From Coniferiporia sulphurascens (taxonomy: Eukaryota; Basidiomycota; Agaricomycetes; Hymenochaetales; Hymenochaetaceae): DNA of 64,000 nucleotides. The position numbers and the translations under genes were made by a program. A model generated the notes under the pieces. It was not told the origin of the DNA, searched no databases, and was given only the letters and a program-made list of their open reading frames with translations. The stretch spans positions 1,240,001 through 1,304,000 of the forward strand of contig NBBA01000013.1 in the NCBI GenBank assembly GCA_002794785.1, in the 5' to 3' direction. Below, piece by piece: positions 23,509-33,477 of this stretch. Positions within the stretch are counted from its first letter, which is position 1; each line of letters opens with the position of its first letter.

Positions 23509-25365
23509 TTAGAACCCAGTAGATACGTCGTAGTGAGACTCGTCGATTGTTGTGCAGATCTGGCCCCCGTCGATGAGGTTGTCCAGTGCGGTCCTGGCAT
23601 TAGACAGGAGCAAATAGAGAAGTTAATAAACTGTGGGACGGAGAAGAATATTTGACTCGGTCGAGATACGCACATGAGCTCATAAGCTGTAATCCGACCG
23701 TGGCGTAACTGCAGGTAACGTGCGATATCTATTACGTCCACACCCTCCCAGGTTTCATCGCCGTTCATTAAATCGGAGCATTTGTTAAGGATGTATAGCA
23801 CGACTTCGCGCTCTAGCTTGCTAAGGCCGGAGAGAGGGTCGCGTTTGCCCTTGGACTTGCCCATACTCTGGACACCCTCAGGCTGCGAAGCAGGCTTATG
23901 CTGCTTTCCTGGAGATCCACTGCAGAGGGGGGACGACAAAATCGCCAGGAACGGATTAGAACAAACAGAGTAATAAAGGAAGAGAATTACTTCGGCATTG
24001 CAGACCCGGCATGAGATTCCGAATTCCTGTCGGATTCAGAACCGGAAGCGAGACCTGGAGCTGTAGTTTTGTAATGAAAGTGTACAATGTTGTTGCGGCG
24101 CCGGGAAGCTACCTCGGACCCACCACTGGATCCATTTCCTTCGTGAGCACCTGTAGAAGTACGACAGTCTGTGTCCGGAACCGCGTGCTCGTCCGCGTCC
24201 GCACTTTCGCTGGCGTCAATTTCGGAGCACTGACTCGCGCGGTCGACGTAGGTGCGAATTACCCCGTCGACGTCCTCGCTGTCGTTGTCGTTGTCGTTGT
24301 CGTCGTCGTCATCGTCGTCGCCGGCCTCGTCGTTATTCACATATGTGAGATCACTACGGGCGTCCTCATTATCGAGCTGGCTGGGCGCATCGGCAGGCTG
24401 AAGTGGAGAATCGGAAGGCGGCTGTTCCTCCTCTTTGGGGCTGCTAATTGACAAATTAGAAATATCCATTTCTTCCACTCCCCCAGCCGAGTCATTAATG
24501 CGCTTCTGCTGCTCTAAGCCCTCGATGACATGGATCTGTACTCCAGCTTCCCCATCTGTTTTACCACTTCTGTCCCTGTGCATTTCTAGGTCCTATAATC
24601 CCGTTAGTATATCCCTACAAAGGCAATAGGGGGGAATCTAGCGGCACCTTCGTGACATAAATGCATCTAAGCAGGTGGTAGAAAATCTCGTGAAAGTCGG
24701 GCCCGACCGGCGCGAGATCTTTAACGATGAGCATATTTGTGCTCGCCCTTCTCCCTCCGAAAAGTTTTCCGTGGACGCGCACATAGATTCCGATCCTAGT
24801 TCGATGTGTTTTGTTTTCCCGTTTTATCGCAGGCGGTTCAAGTGAAGCATCCAACAAGCCTTCAGAAGGGAGCATCGAGGGATGGAATATGATTCAGTAA
24901 ATACCTGATAACCTCGTTCTTTAAGAGTTCGACGGAGTATTCATTTTCCTCTTTATTGAGGTAGAGCCGGAGAAGTCCGCAGCTACCATCCTCAGCTTCG
25001 AGAATATACGCGCAATCTTGCTCGCGGAGGCTTTTGACATAGACAATACAACAGACTGTCCCCACTGGCTGGCCGTCAAGCGTGAAGGGGGCATCCTCGT
25101 GAATTTGTCGTGCGCTCAGGGCTTGTTTGACGGTCACAGGCCTAACTGAATTAAGCAAGTCTCCCTCATTGTAAGGCTGTAAAAAATAATACAGTAAGAA
25201 ACAGGAGGCAGCGGGGATAGTTGCGGATCGCCCTGCCACTCGGGTCCGGGCTTAAGTGTAGTACCCTACCTTTGCAAGTTCTGTAAAGAGCATTAGATTA
25301 GTCTATCATTTCCAGAACAAAAGAAAACAAAGAACAGGGGGGTGAGCCGAGTGCACACCTTCCAT
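23509..25365 (-). CDS. Divergent RPA32-like (replication protein A subunit 2) paralogue
   Basis: Has the domain order of RPA32: short N-terminus, OB fold, linker, C-terminal winged helix. Start ATG 25365; two tiny exons (ATGGAAG and AACTTGCAAAG) give MEELAK before PYNEGDLLNSVRPVTVKQAL, which matches the 'RPvTIKQil' OB entry. The OB fold continues with VGTVCCIVYVKSL, CAYILEAEDGSCGLLRLY and GIYVRVHGKLFGGRR. The winged helix follows near the end: LSKLEREVVLYILNKC, GVDVIDIARYLQLRHG and ALDNLIDGGQICTTIDESHY, ending at TAA 23509-23511. Two things are odd. The linker is very long and acidic (an Asp/Asn run encoded by about 24265-24325). The Trp of the OB strand (Trp107 in human RPA32) is Tyr here, while the Phe is kept. 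The canonical gene lies at 53631-54818. Could be a specialised RPA4-like subunit; its role is unknown. Confidence 0.78.
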
Positions 25366-26445
25366 TGAGTGCCCGTGTTCGACTGGCGATTGTCTACCAA
25401 AAAGGGGCTTTCTTTCAGTGGACGGATGAGTCTGCAGTTCCTCCAAGCCGGGCTTTTAAGGGAAAAGCACCCTCAGAAGCTGTGAGCCCAGAAAAGACGC
25501 GGTCAAAGCAGATACACAGGCGTCAATGTGCGACAAATGCGCAGCCAGTGAACCAGATATCGCTTGCCGGTACTTAGACCGCTCTGTAAACACTAATATC
25601 AGTTAAATGTTCCTCGGGAAAGCGGGGATTTTATTGGATACCTCGGATATGGAAGTCAAGAGTCCGGAATAGGCACAAGGGAACCTAGGAGCATTTCCAG
25701 AGTCCAGAAGGTCACCAAACCGAGGGCGGCTGAGTCGATTGGGCGCGTACGAAAGCTTAAAACAACACAGCCGTATTATTGGATTCTAAATTGTATTGAG
25801 AAGCTCTGTCGCGGGACAAGGAAAAACATCCCAAAACATACCGCGCAGTCGACTGCATGTGTGCAAAGAGTGAAAGTGCGGAATCATCGCCATGCGGAAG
25901 CAAATTTTACATTACGTACAACTTACCACTTTTATTTATAAACCCTTTGTGATCGATTTTCATCCCACACTTACGTCCCGTACCCTTAACATCTTTCAGC
26001 GAATAATTCGCAGATGTTCAAAGTCTACTGCGTATATGGACGCGGAATATTCTAATATGCTGGTCGGAGCCAAATATTCATATCACTCTACATTACATTA
26101 CATAACCATATTCTGGATAACCTTCATTGTGCCTGAAAGCAATACAACTCGAAGCTGCAGGCAAGCCTTAAGTATATATCAGTATGGCTTATATCGGTCG
26201 CAGAAAACTGGAGCTGCGGAAAACGTGGGCTGTGCATGAGTATTTGGCCTGAGCCCCCAGCAGGACGCAGTTAGGCAGTTAGGTGTATTCTCTGCAAACC
26301 GGACACACAAGCGCCTTGAAAGTTGAACACGAGTGACGACCCGCGCAGTTTTGAGACGCATGGAATAAATATGAGCTATGTAACATAGAACAACGGCCCA
26401 CAAATGTTACGTTAGTCTATACACCAATCCATACTTGACGAAGTA
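25366..26445. other. Intergenic spacer of 1.1 kb
   Basis: Lies between two minus-strand genes and should hold the RPA32-like promoter. AT-richer than the genes from about 25890. No open frame with recognisable content. Confidence 0.55.
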
Positions 26446-28372
26446 TCATGCAATTTTCGTTGCCTAAGTTAGTAACGCAGATAGATAAATACCAAAACGA
26501 TGGTTGAGAATATCATAGAGGGAGACTTACTTTATCATACAACGAATCGACAACCTTCCCGACCTCTTCGAGCGTTTGGATAGCCGCCTCGTACGTTTTC
26601 TAAGGAGAAAACAAAGGGTATAAGTGAGTGACACCTAACACCGGGAAAGGGAGGACAATGCCGTACATCTCCTTGAGGCTGTTCGTAGACGAGTAGGCAG
26701 CCACGTCCCTGGTCCAAAACGCCGTGTAATACCTTGTCAAGAATCATCTTAGACAGTCTAGTCAGAGTATAATTTGTCAAATACATGTATGGAAAATATT
26801 TATAAGAGAAGGCAGAGAAGGACTTACTTCCCCTCTACATTTTGCCGGCTTTGGTTGACCTGCTGCGCAATGTGGTCGACCTCGACGACCGAGTATGGTT
26901 CAACGATGCGCAGAAGATTCTGTTCGAGCAACGTATCATACAGCGCAGCCAGGTGAGTTCGGATTGTGGGGTCGGCCGAAAGCACTGTCGGTAAAAATTT
27001 ACGCAGTTCGAAGACAAAAACCACATGAGTGACAAGCGCTAAAAAGAAGGTGAAACGGACAAACCATTCTGATAGTCCCGCAGTGTCTTCTCAAAGTCCG
27101 CGAGGTTGCGATCCTGGTGTGCACGTGCGATAGCGCTCATACACTCGACCTCGCGCAGCTGCGTGTACTTCAGTGCAGACTTTAATGAAAGAAGGGCGGT
27201 GACGTCTTCGGGCTGGCAAGTAACATTCATACTGACTGAAAGGGATAAGCAGAAACTGCGGAACGTACAAGATTCAGCATAATTTTGCATAGAAGCATAT
27301 ACTTCAGAGGTATAAGCGCCTTTCCACCCTCGCCATCGCCTCCCTCCTAGTGAGCGAAATGTTTTTATTATCTAGTACGCATTAAAAATGGGTGATATAC
27401 TTACCTGGGACGATAAGTTCTCAAACGTCTCAAAGAAGTATGAATACGCAGTCTTATAATCCTTGTCTTCCGCATGTAGGATACCTGACTGCAGGTCAAG
27501 TTGGGCTTGGAGGTATGGAGGACAGTATATTGAGTTGGCGGCCGTGCGAGCCGAAGTCAGCGCAGCCTTTTAATTGCTGTTAGTTATGTACATCGCTACA
27601 GCGTCTGTGCATATGCGCACCTTGCTTTTGGGCATATTCCCAATCCCCCGGTAGACCCTGCTCTCTAGCAAATGTACCTCAGTAAGCACCATCTTATCAT
27701 CCAAACGTTTCAACTCTGTAAGCAGAGTCTCAATCAATGACAGCGCCGCCTTGTACCGGTGCGCTTCCAGTTGTCTGTACGCGGGAGTTAAAATGTTGTT
27801 GCAAGCTGGGAGAGCAAACGAGCTGAGTAAACGCACAATCCCACTAGCCGCGTCTCCAAGCTATGTTTTAAGAATATCCGCTTTTCCGATCGTGCCCACT
27901 CGATGTTTTCTTGAAGCACATTCATTTGCGTGTCGCCTGAGTCTAGGATGGGCTCGAAGAAATCGAGAAGGGTACGGACTAAAGATAGGCTTTAGCTACA
28001 ATCTAAGCATCACTTTACGATCATTGCGCACTTAATTTGGCAGTCTTCGCCTTCGCGGTTGACGACATGAAGGAGCGGGAAAGGATGATGACCTGCGCGA
28101 GACCGTTCGCGTCCCTGCGACAAAGTCAACAAGTCAACTCGGCAACCTTCAAGCAGGGACACACACTTGTTATCACGGTATAGTTTCCCAAGGCTTATAA
28201 GTGCGATCTCCTGGTCTCGTAAGTTCTGTTCGCGCTCTCCTTGAGAGCCTTGTGCTTGTGCACTCGTTTCGAGGATCTGGCGGTAGAGGTGCTCGGCCTG
28301 CTTCGGGTTGGTACTCCGCACGGCCTCTGCCTCTGCGAGCATTTGTGTTGCCGTTGCTGTCGACAGGGACAT
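26446..28372 (-). CDS. RPN6: 26S proteasome lid subunit Rpn6 (PSMD11)
   Basis: PCI-domain scaffold subunit of the 19S regulatory particle lid that clamps lid to core. Start ATG 28372 ([18 protein letters not shown]), then [20 protein letters not shown] and [19 protein letters not shown]-like repeats follow with [40 protein letters not shown] and [20 protein letters not shown] (about 27900-27630), [13 protein letters not shown] (about 27450-27410), and the PCI part [60 protein letters not shown] and [20 protein letters not shown]. The last exon codes for ATKIA before TGA 26446-26448, matching the family's C-terminal tail. Roughly ten exons. Divergently transcribed from RPN7, with 219 bp between start codons. 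Confidence 0.93.
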
Positions 28373-28591
28373 GGCCAGGGAAACGGAATTAAAGGATTGT
28401 TTGTCGGAGAGTATGCAGGGAGGTTTGGACGAGCGGTACGCGTCCCGCCTGGAGGTGACGCGTCGGGCATTCATTTTAGGAAGGTGTTTCCCATCACCCT
28501 CCGCGTCCACTTACGCGTCCATCGACACCGACCACACTGCCCTTGGCATCTCCCGCTTTCCTCGAATATCTCCCGCAAATTGTCTGCTAAC
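28373..28591. promoter_or_regulatory. Bidirectional promoter RPN6/RPN7
   Basis: 219 bp separate the two divergent start codons. It contains three ACGCGT hexamers (28438-28443, 28458-28463, 28513-28518). I find no GGTGGCAAA box, the yeast Rpn4/PACE site. ACGCGT is the MluI cell-cycle box in yeasts; whether it works here is unknown. Confidence 0.65.
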
Positions 28592-30100
28592 ATGTCTGAA
28601 GAAAATGTGCTACCTATACCGGACCTCAACCTCCCGCAATACCACTTTACTTTAACGGAGCCGTCTCTCGGTCATCTGCACCATGACGCGCTCAAGCTAC
28701 TTCTTGAGGGCATAGAGAAAGACCGTACGTGCTGCACCCCCGTCGCTGCAACATGATCGCTAAATGCGTCCCAAATTCACAGAGATGGCACCCTACTACC
28801 GTGCACTTATTACCGCCTCTCAACCACTAGCTTCACCGACTTCGCCGACTTCACCTACAACTTCGCGGCATTTCCAACTTCCATTACCAGAGGACAAGGC
28901 TCTCTTAGAACGAATGGATGCGGCGAACGAGGAGGAGCTTAAGAAGCTCGACGAGAGACTCCAGGAGGCAGAAAAGACGGAGGGAGAGACCGAGATAGCA
29001 GACGCACTGCGTGCGCGCGCAACGTACTTGACGCAGATCGGGGACAAGGTACGTTGCCTGAATAACTTATTAAACTCGGCTGTCTGAGCAAGCCATGCTG
29101 TACGCGTCCCCCTCATGTTTAGGAGAGATCAGTGGCCGCCCAGGAGCTCGCATTCGAGAAATCGCCGGGGGTTGGCTCGAAAATCGACATCGTTTTAGCA
29201 CTTATTCGGATAGGATTCTTCTTCGGAGACCACACCATTATTACCAAAAACCTCAATCTTGCTGACGAGTAAGATCCTTTGCTATTTCAAACTTTAGCTT
29301 GCTTATAAACTGTTCTACCATAACAGACTCGTTGAGAAGGGCGGGGACTGGGATAGGAGGAATCGTCTGAAGGTTTACAAGGGCTTACATTCGCTCTCCG
29401 TCAGGCAGTTCAAACACGCGTGCGACCTCTTCGTAGATGCACTATCAACGTTTACTGCAACGGAATTATTGAGCTACAACGATTTCGTCTCGCTGACTAT
29501 GATGGCTGGTGCATTGACATTGAAAAGGCCGGACCTGAAGAAGAAGGTATATGCAGCGCCAATTTCCAATGCACTCGATTCTGACGGCATGATAGATTAT
29601 ATCTGCTCCGGAAGTCATCCAGGTCATTCACGAACTCCCTATCCTTGCTGAACTCACCAAATCGATATATGACTGCCATTACGACAAATTCTTCATCGCA
29701 TTAGGTTCGTCGTACAATCAATATTATATCTACGTCTCTCACCATCCCTCAAACAGCCAAGGTTGAGCAAACACAGCTCATACCTTCGCGCGTACTACAC
29801 CCCCACGCGCGTTATTATGTGCGCGAAATGCGTATTTTGGCATACGCGCAACTGCTCGAGAGCTACCGTAGTCTGACACTTGAAAGCCTCGCAACCGCGT
29901 TCGGCGTGTCTGTCGCGTTCGTTGACGCCGAGCTCGCACGTTTCATCGCGCTGGGCCGGCTGAATTGCACGATCGATCGAGTGCATGGTATAGTGGAGAC
30001 GAATCGCCCGAGCGCGAAGAACGCGCAGTACGAGACTGTCATTCGCCAAGGAGATGTTCTACTCAACTCAGTGCAGAAGTTGAGTAAGGTGCTGTACTGA
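28592..30100 (+). CDS. RPN7: 26S proteasome lid subunit Rpn7 (PSMD6)
   Basis: PCI-domain lid subunit needed for lid assembly. Six exons read cleanly: 28592-28724, 28783-29048, 29123-29268, 29327-29546, 29596-29704 and 29757-30100, together 1218 nt for 405 residues, the normal length. N-terminal [13 protein letters not shown] and MAPYYRALI, then a Ser/Thr/Pro insert ([11 protein letters not shown]), a coiled-coil stretch [37 protein letters not shown], the '[18 protein letters not shown]' signature, [32 protein letters not shown] and the PCI winged helix [20 protein letters not shown], ending ...LSKVLY. Shares its promoter with RPN6, which would let two stoichiometric lid subunits be made together. 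Confidence 0.95.
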
Positions 30101-30453
30101 GGCGTTGGTGCGGCTCGGCACCGAAGACGGAGTCGCCTTAGACTACTGTTGCCGATAGCAGATTGTCTCTGTTCTTTTGTCCTTTAACACGTTTAATTTA
30201 TAAGGGTTCAAAACTGGCATAGATTATTTGAGACAGTCCTTGATATCGAGGAAGTGGCCCGGAATTACTGTCGCCCTTATCTAAGGGCCATGAGCTTGGT
30301 GAACCCGTGCTGTCGGTGCAGTGGGAGATTTTAATGAGGTATCTAGGTTGTTATTATTTCCGCCCTCTACTCCGGAAAGGGTTGAAGTACTATTGGTACG
30401 GGCTTCCTCTCAACGGGCCATTTCTCCAGACTATTCTCCTAATCAAAACAAGT
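30101..30453. other. Intergenic spacer, convergent 3' ends
   Basis: RPN7 (plus) and the GDSL esterase (minus) converge here. No gene seen. Confidence 0.6.
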
Positions 30454-31573
30454 CTACTGTTCGGTTATGGATGACGCGCTTCGCAAGAACTCGCTCAGAC
30501 GTTGCGCAATCAATTGGTGCATCTTCGTCGTCGGGTGCGAGATGTCGACCCATATGCCGCCGCCGGAACGCTTGGGATCGTCTAACGCAAACCCGTACGT
30601 CTCGGGCGCGTCGAGTACGGCACTGAACAGATTCCATGCGGAGAAGACAAACACCGTCGCGTCGGGGTGAGCTGCTGCAAAAGCGCTCGCGGACGCGCGC
30701 AATATCTTATTCCATGCGCCGTAGGGGTCAGTATCGAACTGTCGCGCGGCTGTCGGAAGGGAAGGTGTAAATCCGGATGATCGTGGTGTACGAGTTTGAC
30801 GCGATTACTACAGTACTTACCTGGGAGGCTGCTCATCGGAGAACGAAGCATGGGTGGAAGGTTTATCAGTAGGAAATTACGAGCACCGGTGTCGTATGGC
30901 TTTTGTTGGATCCGAAAGAGCTCCGCGATCGACTCGACTGGGTCGCGTCCATGTCTGAAGTGACGACTCAGTCAGTGCTCCTCCAAAGAACAAAATCCCT
31001 GCCACAGACAGACTGTCATTGATGCCCACCCACGTGGCTATTTAAAATAGAAATTATGAGGTGAGACAAGGACAGTGACATGAAAGCATTGGTAGTATCC
31101 CACCGAACAGAGTATCCTCCGCCGTCCATGGCGCCCACTCGGGCTTCCTCCCGGCGCCCTGGATGAACTCAACCTCGGCCTGGTATTTCACTCCGTCGAC
31201 CATCTGCCCACCTCGTCCATAATCATACACCAGCAGGGGATCGTCGCTTCCGTCTCCAGACGGGCAGAACTCACGCGCGAGGTAGCCTGCCCAGTTGGCC
31301 GTGCCGGGCTCGGAGTACGTATTTCCAGGAAATTTAACGCCGAGTGGCTCTGCGATGCTTGGGGGAGGGCAGTTCGGCCCGTATCCGACCTCACAATACG
31401 ACGCTCCGCTGTATAGACATAAGAAGCCCAAGAAGGTTTATACTTATTAAGCCGGTGCGGTCTGAGAGGGGGACACTACCGATGGCGGCTTTGGGAACAA
31501 CTTACAAGATGACAAGGTGTCTCAGTGCGCTGTATCCCCTCCAGTGAGGTCCGACTACTGTAAGAGGATCCAT
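30454..31573 (-). CDS. GDSL/SGNH-type carbohydrate esterase, CE16-like
   Basis: Probable acetylesterase of the SGNH-hydrolase fold related to CE16 acetyl esterases, which remove acetyl groups from hemicellulose oligosaccharides. ATG 31573 opens MDPLTVVGPHWRGYSALRHL; after an intron comes VIFGASYCEVGYGPNCP, the block I Ser motif, here G-A-S instead of G-D-S. Then NTYSEPGTANWAGYLAREFC, LLVYDYGRGGQMVDGV (block II Gly), later INLPPM, and VFVFSAWNLFSAVLDAPETY. Block V is WVDISHPTTKMHQLIA with the catalytic Asp and His. Stop at 30454-30456. About 300 residues with four or more introns. No clear signal peptide is visible at this start, so either it is intracellular or a 5' exon is missed. Confidence 0.8.
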
Positions 31574-31820
31574 TTGAAATGCTGGGTTGGATGTTTGTAA
31601 TCGATGTTTGAAAGAGACGGGCGTGAGCTTGCATGCGACCAAATCAAGGTTCAATCAATGATTATCACGTGAAAATTCTAGCAGTAAGTATTTCTCGGGA
31701 ATCTGTGCCAAATGCGACCCTCTGTTTCTACAATTATCTTTAGAGGGAGAGCAAACAGATAATCGCATCATAAATCGATCTAAAGCCAAGCCAAGCTTTG
31801 TTCGTGGACTTACTTATTTA

Positions 31821-32980
31821 TTAAGCCTTCAGCCATGCGTCCATCAACTTCCAGATCGTCAGCGCCTCCTCCTCCCATTCATCTCGCTTCTGTTTAAGAC
31901 ATTCTACGCAAGGCTCCGACAGGCCTCCTCCGTTTACACCAGTTTCTCTTCTCCAGTCAAGCGATCGCAGCCGTCTTAGTGTCGCAAACGGGTTGGCCGT
32001 CCCGTTCTCCGAGATCGCAGGCCGTACAGCACGTTCCATCCATAGTGATGCATACACATCCGTGCACTCCATATGCAATGCCGCCGGGGGTTGAAAGAGG
32101 ATAGATGAGAAGTACTCCGCGACTTTCGTCATAAGGCGCTCGCAAATTACTGCTTCCGCGCCTGAGATATGGCTGGAGGTCGTGTCAGGTTGAAGATCCG
32201 TTATGATCCCCTGCGTTGCTTCGTTAGATCCTTGGGAAACTTCTTCAAATGTGATTTCCGGATGAATTGTGTACGAGTAGTAGAGTGCCTTTCCGAGCGC
32301 CACCTTGACCTATAGCATACAATCAGGTCAGAGTCTAGTCTTTAATAGCATCAAAGAATAAACCTCGGGATTCAAGTCTCCGTCTGCCGCATAAAAGGAT
32401 CTCTTAAGCAGCTTCCAGTCATTGTAGTCGATTTCAAGAGGTTTTTCGAGCACTGTAACTCTAAGTTGTCTTGTTACCGCCCGATGTATCGATTCAAAGT
32501 CGAATTTTGAGGGTGACGTCACGACAAATAGTCTCAATATATGAGCAAAGGGTGTATCGTCAGCTAGAGTTCTTGCTTGCCTTTTGGTAAGCTTGCTAAT
32601 TTTTACAATGACAAAAATCAAAGTGCGTACACGACATGATGATCATGCGACATCAAGCTGTCGAAATCGTGTGTGGAAACATGTAAGTTCGAGTTGACTA
32701 CATAGCAGGGAACGCCGTCTGCCGGAGTTTTAACACTACACGAAATTTATTTTGTAAAAAGGGTTCGTCAATGAGTGAATGGGTGATATACATCGACTTA
32801 CGATAACATGCCATCATCGGCTTGGACTTCCTCAGGGATAGAGTCAAGCGTATGACAATACTTGTCCAAAAAACTGGGTGATAGTCTGGCCAACAATGAC
32901 CTATACGTCTTGTATATCACACCATCAACGATTAAGAGCACTGAACCATCTTCAAGCCAGTGATCGCTGCTTTTGATCAT
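31821..32980 (-). CDS. BTB/POZ domain protein, basidiomycete type
   Basis: Start ATG 32980: MIKSSDHWLEDGSVLLIVDG, then VIYKTYRSLLARLSPSFLDK, the entry of the BTB fold seen in the large fungal families. Next exons give FVVTSPSKFDFESIHRAVTR, KPLEIDYNDWKLLKRSFYAA, and a C-terminal part with a Cys pair (CVECLKQKRDEWEEEALTIW) before the stop at 31821. About 330 residues. BTB domains mediate protein-protein contacts, often as Cul3 adaptors; no Kelch, MATH or BACK domain is apparent. Such genes form big species-specific families in agaricomycetes with unknown roles. Exon borders around 32310-32370 and 32640-32800 are approximate. Confidence 0.75.
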
Positions 32981-33477
32981 GGTGGATTGCGAGAGAATTA
33001 TTATAAACGCCAAAAAGGGCGTGCGAATTTCGAACGACACGCTTTCATCTTTTTCCGTGATGTAAGTAAGCATCGCACAAGACTCTAACGCCCTTTTCCT
33101 GAAAGTACTAGTGTTCTTCTTGCCAGTGGATTATTTACTTGTCTATCCCCGAAATTCCGAAGCTAGCGTTTTACAGTAAAAGTGTCAGAAACAAAGTGTA
33201 TCTAACTAGCGTTTACGGTGAGTCCTCTTTCCCATTTCTTACGACGTTCCAATTTCGATGGTATATATTAAGCCGATCAAGCAGAAGCACTGTGCTTCAC
33301 AACCTGAGAAACGATTTGGGCGATAAAGACAAGCTATCTTAGCGGAGTCGGCAAAGCTGTGCTGCCTGAGCATCGCCCCAACCCGAAACTTCATCGTTAT
33401 GGAGGATGACCCCTTTAACTAATAACCGATTCTAAGACAGTTGGTAAAATAATACCTCCACAACCGCTAAATCAAAA
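32981..33477. other. Intergenic spacer between divergent genes
   Basis: Lies between the divergent BTB and DUF4246 genes and should hold both promoters. AT-rich; nothing else recognised. Confidence 0.5.

Noticed and set aside
24265..24330. GTC/GTT trinucleotide microsatellite
   Set aside because: It is the reverse strand of the Asp/Asn-rich coding run in the RPA32-like gene, so it was described there rather than as a separate repeat.
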